Positions 1 through 7,688 of a stretch of 32,023 bases of DNA are shown one piece after another. A program made the position numbers and the translations under genes. Source of the stretch: Planctomycetota bacterium (GTDB lineage Bacteria; Planctomycetota; MHYJ01; JACQXL01; CAKKQI01); contig DAOWBV010000006.1 of the NCBI GenBank assembly GCA_030633885.1, positions 1-32,023 of the forward strand. Reading direction: 5' to 3'. The notes beneath the pieces are model-generated. The model was not told where the DNA came from. It saw only the letters and a list, made by a program, of their open reading frames with translations, and made no database searches. How positions within the stretch are numbered: position 1 is the stretch's first letter; each line of letters opens with the position of its first letter.

Positions 1-270
1 ACAAAAGTTTCGAGATTGGATTCCTGTGAAAAGGTTTGGAACGCCCGAGGAGATAACTCATGCTGTAAAATTACAAAGTGTCCGGTAAATTTAGCCAGAG
101 TACCGGCTGATTGGGGGGCGCAGCGCTTGTTGAATCTTATGGCCGCCTGGCGTGATCAATTATTGGAAATCTTAAGCGCCATGGGTATCCGCGAAGTCCG
201 TCGTCTGCGCGGCGAGACCGGCCGGGCGATCTTTCAGGAAGAGATGGAAAAAGAATTAAAACAGGGTTAA
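1..270 (+). CDS. C-terminal fragment of a glutamate synthase FMN-domain paralogue (5' truncated)
   Basis: The frame is open from base 1, so the track's TTG start at 16 is only the first start-like codon inside a gene cut by the window edge. The tail (DWGAQRLLNLMAAWRDQ...MGIREVRRLRGE) closely parallels the C-terminus of the next gene (EWGAQRIINMYAAWRKY...LGLKSFKELRGR), so this is a second copy of the FMN-binding glutamate synthase domain. The Cys pattern before the tail differs (an isolated C, then CCKITKC, instead of CVRCGNC...GC), so its iron-sulfur site may be altered. Only 2 bases separate it from the next ORF, which points to one operon. Function beyond family membership cannot be judged from this fragment. 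Confidence 0.75.
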   Translation, partial: TKVSRLDSCEKVWNARGDNSCCKITKCPVNLARVPADWGAQRLLNLMAAWRDQLLEILSAMGIREVRRLRGETGRAIFQEEMEKELKQG

Positions 271-272
271 AC

Positions 273-1784
273 ATGGGATTTATGTTACCGAAAATAAAAA
301 AAGTGTCGGGAATTTTCAGGACCAAATTATCAAAATTCCTGGTATGCCGCGATCATCATTGCATTAATTGCGGGACTTGTATGGCCGTTTGTCCAACCGG
401 GGTCCACCAACGCCCGGATGGATACAAGCGGACGAAACCACCCGAGCATGACAAATGCATTGGATTTGACTGTTTAAAGACAGATACTTGTTGCGTCCGG
501 CATTGCCCGAGGGGTGCTTTAAAACTAGAGTTGGATCCACTCTGGGAAACACTGGGCGACGCCCGCTGGCCGGCGGATTTGATCAAGGCGACCTGGCACC
601 AGGGTGGGACCGGTGAATTACCACCTTCATATTATAATTATGAAACCGGTCAATCAGAAGGTGGTTTTGATTGCTTGCACTTTAAATATCCGGAATTATC
701 ATCCGAATCAAGTATTAATAATGATGAGATTGATACTTCTCTTGAGTTGAATAAACGTTCATTCGGCCCTAAAATTACCCTTCCGATCCCAATCTACGGC
801 GGCGGGATGTCTTTTGGTTCGATCGGTTTATCGGTTATGTTAGCCCGGGCCAAAGCGGCCCAGGCCTGGCAGACTTTTTTCAGTACCGGCGAAGGCGGTT
901 ATCCGGAAGAACTGGCCCCCTATGATGATTATATTATTACACAGGTAGCTACCGGTCTTTTTGGGGTGAGTGAAGAGACATTGCAACGGGTACGGTTCAT
1001 GGAATTCAAATATGCTCAGGGCGCCAAACCCGGGTTGGGTGGCCATCTTTTAGGTGATAAGAATACTTCCCTGGTGGCTAAACTGCGGGAAGCCGTTCCC
1101 GGCACCAGTTTGTTTTCGCCTTTTCCGTTCCACAGTGTTTATTCGGTAGAAGATCACAAAAAACATGTTGATTGGATCAAAGCGATCAATCCGAATATCC
1201 TGGTTGCGGTCAAAGTTTCCACACCGACGGATATTGATATGGTGGCGGTGGGTAGTTATTACGCCGGAGCGCATATTATTAATTTAGACGGTGGTTACGG
1301 CGGGACCGGAGCGGCGCCGGAGATTGCCAAGAAAAATATTGCCATGCCGATCGAATACGCAATTCCTAAGGTGCATAAGTTTCTGTCTGCCGAAGGGATC
1401 CGCGATGATATTACTTTAATTGCCAGCGGCGGCATCCGTTCAGCGTTAGATGTGGCTAAATCGATCGCGCTCGGAGCGGACGGGGTGGTGATCGGCACGG
1501 CCGAATTAATTGCGTTGGGTTGTGTCCGGTGCGGTAATTGCGAAAGAGGGCGCGGCTGCCCCCGCGGGATTGCGACCACTGATCCGGAATTATCGCCCTT
1601 GATTAATTCTGAATGGGGAGCTCAACGAATAATTAATATGTACGCGGCCTGGCGTAAGTACTGGGTTCGCCTTCTGAAAAAATTAGGGCTGAAAAGTTTT
1701 AAGGAATTACGCGGTCGAATGGATTTGTTGGACTATGTTAATTCCAATAATCAGGAAATTAAAAACAAAAGCTGTAAAGTTTAA
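273..1784 (+). CDS. gltB: Glutamate synthase, ferredoxin-FMN subunit (archaeal-type GltB core)
   Basis: Predicted FMN/Fe-S subunit of glutamate synthase, which makes glutamate from 2-oxoglutarate and ammonia delivered by a glutaminase partner. The first ~80 residues form a ferredoxin-like module with two Cys groups: C30-x2-C33-x2-C36-x3-C40-P, and a second group (C62, C67, C73, C74, C78-P). The FMN/TIM-barrel domain starts near residue 165 (IPIYGGGMSFGSIG) and contains NLDGGYGGTGAAPE and ASGGIRSALDVAKSIALGADGV. Near residue 416, CVRCGNCERGRGCPRG matches the 3Fe-4S loop of the family. At 503 aa it is the short split form, without the fused glutaminase and GXGXG parts of proteobacterial GltB. 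Those parts are encoded 5 bases downstream. ATG at 273 is used; Met4 is an alternative. Confidence 0.9.
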   Translation: MGFMLPKIKKVSGIFRTKLSKFLVCRDHHCINCGTCMAVCPTGVHQRPDGYKRTKPPEHDKCIGFDCLKTDTCCVRHCPRGALKLELDPLWETLGDARWPADLIKATWHQGGTGELPPSYYNYETGQSEGGFDCLHFKYPELSSESSINNDEIDTSLELNKRSFGPKITLPIPIYGGGMSFGSIGLSVMLARAKAAQAWQTFFSTGEGGYPEELAPYDDYIITQVATGLFGVSEETLQRVRFMEFKYAQGAKPGLGGHLLGDKNTSLVAKLREAVPGTSLFSPFPFHSVYSVEDHKKHVDWIKAINPNILVAVKVSTPTDIDMVAVGSYYAGAHIINLDGGYGGTGAAPEIAKKNIAMPIEYAIPKVHKFLSAEGIRDDITLIASGGIRSALDVAKSIALGADGVVIGTAELIALGCVRCGNCERGRGCPRGIATTDPELSPLINSEWGAQRIINMYAAWRKYWVRLLKKLGLKSFKELRGRMDLLDYVNSNNQEIKNKSCKV

Positions 1785-1789
1785 AAATC

Positions 1790-4465
1790 ATGAAAGATAA
1801 TCTGATCAAGCAAATACTTGACCAACGCAGGAATACTTTACCCCGGCTGTCCACACAGATGGTTTCCGATGCAGCCGAAGGCGGTTGCGGAGTTATCGGA
1901 TTTATCTCTTCGGAAAAGATCAAAGGGAAGCATGTTCTTCAAGCCTCCGAACAGATGCATAACCGGGGTAACGGTAAGGGCGGCGGGATCGCCGCGGTTG
2001 GACTAAACGCTGAACAGTTAGGCGTGCCTGAAGAGATCCTGCAGGATAATTATTTGTTGCAGATCGCTTATCTGGACCCGTCGGTCCGCGAAACGGTTGA
2101 AAATGAGTTTATTCTTCCGTATTTTACGGTTAATCATACGGCGCTGATCGCGGCGGTGTCGGATTACCGGGAAATTAAAGGGTTGGCAGTGAAGCCGCCG
2201 GATGTCTGGCGTTATTTTGTTCGGGTGAAACCGGAAACGCTGAAAGAATTTGAAACAAAATATGATAATCTGACGGGACGCGCCAGCGAAGATGAATTTA
2301 TTTATCAGAATACTTACCGGCTCAATCATAAATTTTATGCCTCGCTGGGCGAAAAACGGGCTTTTGTCGTTTCTCACGGTCGGAATATGATGGTCTTGAA
2401 GATCGTTGGTTACGCGGAAGAGGTGATTAAATATTATCAGTTGGAGGATTTGCAATCGCATCTTTGGATTGCCCATCAACGCTACCCGACTAAAGGCCGG
2501 GTTTGGCACCCGGGTGGCGCTCATCCGTTTATCGGACTTAACGAGGCCCTGATTCATAATGGTGATTTTGCTAATTATCATTCCGTTTCTGAATGTCTCA
2601 AACAGCACGGTATTGCCCCATTATTTTTGACTGACACCGAAGTCGCCGTCCTGCTTTTTGATCTCTGGAGCCGGACATATAAATATCCACTGGAATATAT
2701 TATTGAAGCCTTGGCCCCGACTACGGAACGTGATTTTGATCTGTTGCCGCTGGATAAGCAAAAGATTTACCGGGCGATCCAGGCGACGCATATTCACGGC
2801 TCACCTGATGGCCCGTGGTTTTTTATTATCGGTCGGACCGTTCCCGAAGAAAATAAAATCCAAATGATCGGCATTACGGATACATCCATGTTGCGGCCCC
2901 AGGTTTTTGCTTTAAGCGATTGGGATAATGCCCAACGTCAGATCGGGTTAATCGCTTCGGAAAAACAGGCAATCGATACGACGCTCCAGAGTTTAAAAGA
3001 AGATTATCCTGACATCTGCCCGGTAGCGGATAAATACTGGAATGCCCGGGGAGGAAGTCATACTGACGGAGGATCTTTTGTTTATACATTAAGTCAGGCT
3101 AATGGTTCGATAAAATTAAGTTGTGCTGATAAGTTCGGGCAAGAAGTTCCTTATGTGTCCGGAACCAGACCAAACAATAATGGGCGACCACTCGCCAAAG
3201 GACGAGTCCGTCCTGAGGCGGACAAAGGGTCGCAGCTACAACATTCTAAGGTAGCTGCGGGGGTTGTCCCCGCCTCAATACAAGATTTTCAATCTATCAT
3301 TAAAGACTCAGATTACCCCGCTTTATATAATGCCTTAACCCAATTAATTCAATCCGCCAAACAAGACGGGCAACAATTTACCCGGACAATCGAGACGTTA
3401 ACTTGGTTGCGGGATCATTTTTATCCGACCGGGAATAAAAAAAGAAGTTCAATCGTCGCCCTGATGGATAATTATTTAACTAACCTGTTTCAATCAATTG
3501 CCGAAATCAAGCAGAATATTAATTTGCCTTATACGTTAGTGACTCGATCTGAGGTATATGGAGACCTAAAGGTCTCCGCTACATCATCTGAGCGTGTAGC
3601 GGAAGCCTTCAGGCTTCCACTGCCGGGGTCACTGGAGGAAACCCTGGTTATCCAGGCCGATGGTTTTCCGTCGGAAGGCGATGACGGCATGTCCCGTGTC
3701 ATCGTTGAAGCGTACCGGAAAGGCTGGAAGAAATTTATTGTTTTTGGTTTAACCGGCCAGCGTTTTTGCGGCAACGGGCTCGGAACGGGTTCTGACGGTG
3801 TTCGAATAGATCTTTATGGCAGTTCCGGCGATTATACCGCTTCAGGTTTAGACGGCGCGGAAGTATATATCCATAATGCCGCGCAGGACCAGATAGGCCA
3901 GATCTTAAAACGCGGTAAGGTCGTGATCTTCGGGGATGTCGGGCAGACTTTTATGTATGGGGCCAAGGGAGGAGAAGTTTACGTGCTGGGCAACGCGGCC
4001 GGACGTCCGCTGATCGATGGGGTCGGACAACCGCGGGTATTGATCAATGGCACTTGTCTGGATTACCTGGCCGAATCTTTTATGGCTGGCGATCCGTTGG
4101 ACGACGGTGGTTTCGTGATCCTTAACGGGATAAGATTTGATGATAACGGGAAGGTTGTCGACTTGGCAACGCCCTACCCGGGCGGTAATTTGTTTTCTTT
4201 GGCGACCGGCGGAGCTATTTATGTGCGCGACCCGGAACATCAGGTGGATCAAACCCAATTACACGGTGGTCAATTTGAGCCGCTGACCGCGCAAGACTGG
4301 CAATTGATCAAACCATATCTGGAAGAAAACGAACGGTTATTCGGTATTTCGATAAACGAACATTTATTAAACGTGAATGGAGAACAAAAAAAACCCGAAG
4401 AGGTTTATCGAAAAATCACGCCGGAATTGGTTGAAATCTTACAATCGTTTACTGAGGATATGTAA
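1790..4465 (+). CDS. Glutamate synthase glutaminase-GXGXG fusion subunit
   Basis: Supplies ammonia from glutamine to the FMN subunit encoded just upstream. Residues ~33-400 are a class II (Ntn) glutamine amidotransferase. Cys33 in GGCGVIGF is the expected nucleophile, so a 32-residue propeptide would have to be removed, as in E. coli GltB. HNRGNGKGGG and HNGDFANYHS also fit this fold. Residues ~660-800 form the GXGXG beta-helix domain (GNGLGTGSDG, GDVGQTFMYGAKGGEVYV). In archaeal-type systems these two domains are usually separate small proteins; here they are one 891-aa chain. The linker between them carries two in-frame palindromic insertions (about residues 465-495 and 591-610) encoding low-complexity peptides. 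The reading frame is intact through both. Confidence 0.85.
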   Translation: MKDNLIKQILDQRRNTLPRLSTQMVSDAAEGGCGVIGFISSEKIKGKHVLQASEQMHNRGNGKGGGIAAVGLNAEQLGVPEEILQDNYLLQIAYLDPSVRETVENEFILPYFTVNHTALIAAVSDYREIKGLAVKPPDVWRYFVRVKPETLKEFETKYDNLTGRASEDEFIYQNTYRLNHKFYASLGEKRAFVVSHGRNMMVLKIVGYAEEVIKYYQLEDLQSHLWIAHQRYPTKGRVWHPGGAHPFIGLNEALIHNGDFANYHSVSECLKQHGIAPLFLTDTEVAVLLFDLWSRTYKYPLEYIIEALAPTTERDFDLLPLDKQKIYRAIQATHIHGSPDGPWFFIIGRTVPEENKIQMIGITDTSMLRPQVFALSDWDNAQRQIGLIASEKQAIDTTLQSLKEDYPDICPVADKYWNARGGSHTDGGSFVYTLSQANGSIKLSCADKFGQEVPYVSGTRPNNNGRPLAKGRVRPEADKGSQLQHSKVAAGVVPASIQDFQSIIKDSDYPALYNALTQLIQSAKQDGQQFTRTIETLTWLRDHFYPTGNKKRSSIVALMDNYLTNLFQSIAEIKQNINLPYTLVTRSEVYGDLKVSATSSERVAEAFRLPLPGSLEETLVIQADGFPSEGDDGMSRVIVEAYRKGWKKFIVFGLTGQRFCGNGLGTGSDGVRIDLYGSSGDYTASGLDGAEVYIHNAAQDQIGQILKRGKVVIFGDVGQTFMYGAKGGEVYVLGNAAGRPLIDGVGQPRVLINGTCLDYLAESFMAGDPLDDGGFVILNGIRFDDNGKVVDLATPYPGGNLFSLATGGAIYVRDPEHQVDQTQLHGGQFEPLTAQDWQLIKPYLEENERLFGISINEHLLNVNGEQKKPEEVYRKITPELVEILQSFTEDM
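3182..3274. repeat. REP/BIME-like hairpin pair inserted in the glutamate synthase linker (copy 1)
   Basis: Two hairpins face each other head to head inside the reading frame: GGGCGACC...GGTCGCAGCTAC (3182-3239) and GTAGCTGCGGGG-GTTGT-CCCCGC (3251-3273). The first is itself interrupted between its arms by about 35 bases containing further short inverted repeats (CTCGCC...GACGAG and GTCC...GGAC), which looks like a nested insertion. The same two hairpin types recur in the intergenic region at 31032-31107. The span encodes about 31 residues without a stop. Confidence 0.75.
3560..3618. repeat. REP/BIME-like hairpin pair in the glutamate synthase linker (copy 2)
   Basis: GGAGACC-TAAA-GGTCTCC-GCTAC is followed by 13 bases and then GTAGC-GGAAGCC-TTCA-GGCTTCC. 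Each hairpin has a perfect 7-bp stem and a 4-base loop, and the two GTAGC feet face each other. The span is translated in frame between the glutaminase and GXGXG domains. Stem sequences differ between the two hairpins but both remain fully paired. Confidence 0.8.
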
Positions 4466-4498
4466 TTAAAAACCCGGCGACGGGATCGTGATTTGAAC

Positions 4499-4527
4499 TT
4501 GACGAAAATTTAAAAAAATGCTATGAT
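4499..4527 (+). promoter_or_regulatory. Sigma-70-type promoter for the small Cys-rich gene
   Basis: TTGACG (4499-4504), a 17-base spacer, then TATGAT (4522-4527). This lies between the end of the glutamate synthase operon and the small ORF at 4575, so that gene is probably transcribed on its own. Confidence 0.75.
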
Positions 4528-4574
4528 GATGTTAATTAGATAAAAATATACATTCATTAAAGGGGGTGAATCTT

Positions 4575-4733
4575 ATGGGTTGCGAAACTTGTGGACCGAA
4601 TGAAGCTAAAAAAGTAACTTACGTATGTAGCGCTGGTGCTGATAAGTGTCCTCCGAAAGAAGTCGCTGAAAACACGCCAGCTCCGGAATGCTGCGGCAAA
4701 CCGATGGTTAAAAAAACCGGTTGTTGCGGATAA
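4575..4733 (+). CDS. Small Cys-rich metal-binding protein, desulforedoxin-like (52 aa)
   Basis: This 52-codon gene is too short for the ORF track. It has its own consensus promoter, a strong ribosome-binding site (AAAGGGGGTGA, 4 bases before the ATG) and an intrinsic terminator 12 bases after the stop. The protein carries CETC at the N-terminus, then VTYVC, a Cys six residues on (CSAGADKC), ECCGKPM, and a terminal GCCG. The YVC...CCGKPM arrangement resembles the N-terminal iron site of desulfoferrodoxin/desulforedoxin (CxxC...CC), but the first pair is spaced by six residues instead of two. A role in iron or heavy-metal binding, or redox, is inferred; the substrate is unknown. The isolated, strongly signalled unit suggests high expression. 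Confidence 0.8.
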   Translation: MGCETCGPNEAKKVTYVCSAGADKCPPKEVAENTPAPECCGKPMVKKTGCCG

Positions 4734-4745
4734 GAAACGATGAAT

Positions 4746-4801
4746 AAAACCCGTATCATTCAGTAGTCAAACAACTATTATGAATTGATACGGGTTTTTT
4801 T
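4746..4801 (+). terminator. Rho-independent terminator after the small Cys-rich gene
   Basis: AAAACCCGTATCA (4746-4758) pairs with TGATACGGGTTTT (4786-4798) and runs into a T tract. The 27-base loop can add a short inner stem (TTCA/TGAA). Confidence 0.85.
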
Positions 4802-4827
4802 ATTCAATTTCCAGTGAAAAACTTAAC

Positions 4828-6093
4828 ATGGCTAAAAAAAATAAATATTGTGTCGGGATAGTTGTCGGCGGCGGCCCGGCTCCGGGTATTAACGGGGTGA
4901 TCAGCGCCGCGACGATCGAAGCGATCAAACAGGGATGGTCGGTTATCGGCATTATGGATGGTTTTCAATGGCTGGCCCGTGGCGGTAAAGTGCCGATCAT
5001 GCGTTTGAAAATTAATGACGTTTCCCGCGTGCATTTACAGGGCGGCTCGATCTTAAGAACTTCCCGGGAAAATCCGACCACTGACCGGAAAAAAATGGCC
5101 CAGGTAGTAAAATCACTTGATAAACTGGGGGTTAATCGATTGGTGACAATCGGTGGAGATGATACCGCTTATACGGCCAGTCGGGTGGAAAAAGAAGCGC
5201 GGGGCCGGATTAAAGTCGCCCATGTTCCTAAAACCATTGATAATGATTTGCCGTTACCAAATTATCTTTCTACTTTTGGTTATCAAACTGCCCGGCACGT
5301 AGGGGTTGGTATCGTGAAATCATTGATGGAAGATTCCGCAACGACTAATCGCTGGTATTTTGTCGTGACCATGGGTCGAAAAGCCGGTCACCTGGCCTTA
5401 GGGATCGGCAAGGCGGCCGGGGTGACGTTGACCATCATTCCGGAAGAGTTTTCCCGGTCCAAAATCACCCTTGCCCGAATTGCTGATATTTTAGAGGGGG
5501 CGATCATTAAACGTCTGGCCATGGGCAAGAAACACGGGGTGGCCATTCTGGCTGAGGGTTTGGGCGAAAGACTGAGCGGCGCCGATGCCAACTTGGTAAA
5601 AAATGTGGAAAAAGACGCTCATGGGCATATCCGGTTGGCGGAAATTGACCTGGGCAAGTTTTTAAAAGACGAAGTTAAACAACGTTTAAAGACAAGAAAT
5701 CTCGATATTACGGTGGTTGACAAGAACATTGGGTATGAACTTCGCTGTGCCGCTCCGATCCCTTTTGACAATGAATACACGCGTGATCTGGGTTACGGGG
5801 TAATTAAATTTTTACAGAAAGGCGGCAGCGGAGCCCTGATCACACTTTTTTCCAAGCGGATTACCCCGCTTTATTTTTCAGATATCATTAATCCAAAAAC
5901 CGGCCGGACTCGAATTCGGACGGTTGACATTAATACTGAGTCATACGAAGTGGCCCGTCATTACATGATTCGGCTCGAACCCAAAGATTTTAATGATTCC
6001 AAACAATTGAAAAAATTGATTCGGGTTAGTCGTTTGAGCCGTCAAGAGTTCCTGAAGAAATTTGCTCATTTGCGGGTAAGCGAAAAAGATTGA
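4828..6093 (+). CDS. pfp: 6-phosphofructokinase, pyrophosphate-dependent type
   Basis: Interconverts fructose 6-phosphate and fructose 1,6-bisphosphate in glycolysis. The N-terminal loop is VVGGGPAPGINGVI. The phosphoryl-donor signature is GGDDT near residue 110, where ATP-dependent enzymes have GGDG, and PKTIDND near residue 135, where ATP enzymes have PGTIDND. In this family those two changes mark PPi use, so the donor is inferred to be pyrophosphate. MGRKAGHLA near residue 185 is the sugar-phosphate binding motif. At 421 aa it is a long PFK-family member. No clear ribosome-binding site precedes the ATG, and no convincing promoter lies between the upstream terminator and the start. The 3' end overlaps the convergent CPBP gene by 68 bases. 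Confidence 0.88.
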   Translation: MAKKNKYCVGIVVGGGPAPGINGVISAATIEAIKQGWSVIGIMDGFQWLARGGKVPIMRLKINDVSRVHLQGGSILRTSRENPTTDRKKMAQVVKSLDKLGVNRLVTIGGDDTAYTASRVEKEARGRIKVAHVPKTIDNDLPLPNYLSTFGYQTARHVGVGIVKSLMEDSATTNRWYFVVTMGRKAGHLALGIGKAAGVTLTIIPEEFSRSKITLARIADILEGAIIKRLAMGKKHGVAILAEGLGERLSGADANLVKNVEKDAHGHIRLAEIDLGKFLKDEVKQRLKTRNLDITVVDKNIGYELRCAAPIPFDNEYTRDLGYGVIKFLQKGGSGALITLFSKRITPLYFSDIINPKTGRTRIRTVDINTESYEVARHYMIRLEPKDFNDSKQLKKLIRVSRLSRQEFLKKFAHLRVSEKD

Positions 6094-6679
6094 TGAAGTT
6101 GATCAGGAAATGAGTGATGATCGGGGCGACTAAACTACCTGTTGTCAGATATAACCCGCCTAACAGAAATCCCATCCCAACCGCAAAAACAGTCCAGGGA
6201 ATTAATTTTTTATTGACCGGGAAATGTAACAAGCCGAATAACAAACTGGTTATGATCAATCCCAGATGAGGTTGAATCGCTCCTCGAAAGAAGATTTCCT
6301 CTCCAACTGCGCTGAAGCCGGCCAGAATAAAGATTTGCCAGAAGGTGAGCGATCCCAGGATTTTTGCGAATTCTTCTTCCAGTAATCGGACAACCCGCAA
6401 TAATTTTGCGCTAAGCGCGGAGCAAATAACCACCCCAATTGCCGCCATGACGGCCCAGCCGAATATTCGAACGGTCTGTGGCGCAATTCGAAAAGAATCA
6501 TTTAAGGCGGTCGAACCCTGAAAAAAATAAATTCCCAGAACGCCCAGAAGGGTTAAGGTTGAATAAACGGTGATGACCAGTGGTAATAGTGAAGGAGCGG
6601 ATTTTTCCGACGGGGCTCTGTACCGATCGCTGGTACAGGGCGGGGGATCAGAAATGTGATTGTTTTCTTGGTTTTCCAA
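6026..6679 (-). CDS. CPBP-family intramembrane metalloprotease (CAAX/Abi type)
   Basis: A multi-pass membrane protein of 217 aa. It has the three CPBP motifs in order: EEIFFRG (EExxxR), FGLLHF (FxxxH) and a last helix with HFLINFIN. The N-terminal ~35 residues are hydrophilic and lie over a palindromic sequence at 6615-6641. The only usable start appears to be TTG at 6679, because an in-frame stop lies four codons upstream; no ribosome-binding site is evident. It is the last gene of the thiC-purA-uppS-cdsA-phoH operon, 9 bases after phoH. Substrate is unknown; family members process prenylated or secreted peptides or act in immunity to toxins. Confidence 0.8.
   Translation of the reverse strand: MENQENNHISDPPPCTSDRYRAPSEKSAPSLLPLVITVYSTLTLLGVLGIYFFQGSTALNDSFRIAPQTVRIFGWAVMAAIGVVICSALSAKLLRVVRLLEEEFAKILGSLTFWQIFILAGFSAVGEEIFFRGAIQPHLGLIITSLLFGLLHFPVNKKLIPWTVFAVGMGFLLGGLYLTTGSLVAPIITHFLINFINLFRLPANEQISSGTLDGSND
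6615..6641. repeat. Palindrome in the CPBP N-terminal coding region
   Basis: GCTCTGTACC-GATCGCT-GGTACAGGGC forms a 10-bp stem with one G-U type pair. It encodes part of the non-membrane N-terminal tail of the CPBP protein and may be another small insertion, but no second copy is visible in the window. Confidence 0.45.
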
Positions 6680-6688
6680 GGCGATTAG

Positions 6689-7666
6689 TTATTTTTGTTT
6701 CTTTTTCTGATACTTATTTTTTGATTCGTAAGCATCAACGATCGCTTGCACCAGCGAATGGCGGACAATATCAGTTTTAGTCAGATAACAAAAAGCAATC
6801 CCCGGAATATGACTTAAAAAGGTTTTTACTTCCACCAATCCGGAGATTTTATCCGGTGGCAGATCAATCTGGGTGATATCACCGGTAATGACGATTTTAG
6901 AGTGGGTACCCATCCGGGTGAGAAACATTTTCATCTGACTGGACGTAGTATTTTGCGCTTCATCCAGGATGATAAAAGCGTTAGCCAGGTTACGACCGCG
7001 CATATAAGCCAAAGGAATAACTTCGATTATATCGGTTTCGATCAGCCGTCTTAATTGTTGAGATTCCAGAAGGCTTTCCAGGGCATCGTAAAGCGGCCGG
7101 AGATAAGGGTTAACTTTTTCTTCATAGCTACCGGGTAAAAACCCCAGTCGCTCTCCCGCCTCGACCGCCGGTCGGGCCAGAACGATCTTTTTTATCCCGC
7201 CATTACGCAAGGCCACCAAAGCCCGGGCCACGGCCAGATAAGTTTTGCCGGTCCCGGCCGGCCCGATACTGAAAACGATATCGTGTTTTTCCAATGTTTC
7301 CATATAACGGGCCTGACCTTCTGTTCGCGGCTTAACTTTAAGTAAATTGTTTGTCTCCCGAGGCTGGGCGGCGGTTAGATCAGTTAACCGGTTTGCTTCT
7401 GAACCAGGAGGTTGACCAATTAATTTTAATACATCAGCTTCCGCGACCGGGTGGCCATTTTCCTGGGCCATGGTCACTAAATATTTTAAAATTCGTTCCG
7501 CCTGATTAACCGGTTCTTTTTCGCCGGATAATTTTAAAGTATTATGTTTCAGGCTGACTTTAACGTTTAATTGCTGCCGAATTAACTTTAAGTAGCGGTC
7601 ATAAGGACCAAATACGTGTAACAGATCAGATGAATTTCCCAGTATTATTTTTTTGTGAACTTTCAC
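6689..7666 (-). CDS. phoH: PhoH-like ATPase (YbeZ type)
   Basis: A cytoplasmic P-loop ATPase of the PhoH/YbeZ family, linked to RNA metabolism and often found with ybeY. The N-terminal ~80 residues look like the KH-like region of the family (FGPYDRYLKLIRQQLNV). Walker A is GPAGTGKT at residues 135-142, followed by LARPAVEAGERLGFLPG, and Walker B is IILDEAQN near residue 235. Length (325 aa) is normal. The start is GTG at 7666, set by AAGGAG six bases upstream. It sits 22 bases after cdsA and 9 bases before the CPBP protease gene. No ybeY follows, which is the usual neighbour. Confidence 0.92.
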   Translation of the reverse strand: MKVHKKIILGNSSDLLHVFGPYDRYLKLIRQQLNVKVSLKHNTLKLSGEKEPVNQAERILKYLVTMAQENGHPVAEADVLKLIGQPPGSEANRLTDLTAAQPRETNNLLKVKPRTEGQARYMETLEKHDIVFSIGPAGTGKTYLAVARALVALRNGGIKKIVLARPAVEAGERLGFLPGSYEEKVNPYLRPLYDALESLLESQQLRRLIETDIIEVIPLAYMRGRNLANAFIILDEAQNTTSSQMKMFLTRMGTHSKIVITGDITQIDLPPDKISGLVEVKTFLSHIPGIAFCYLTKTDIVRHSLVQAIVDAYESKNKYQKKKQK

Positions 7667-7688
7667 GTAAGACTCCTTAGTTGAAACT

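Noticed and set aside
16-270. Complete 84-aa small protein at the window start
   Set aside because: The frame is open to base 1 and the sequence matches the C-terminus of the next gene, so it is a truncated larger protein.
942-962. GTAGCTAC string in the FMN subunit gene as another REP foot
   Set aside because: There is no adjacent hairpin, and the codons encode the conserved family sequence TQVATGLFG.
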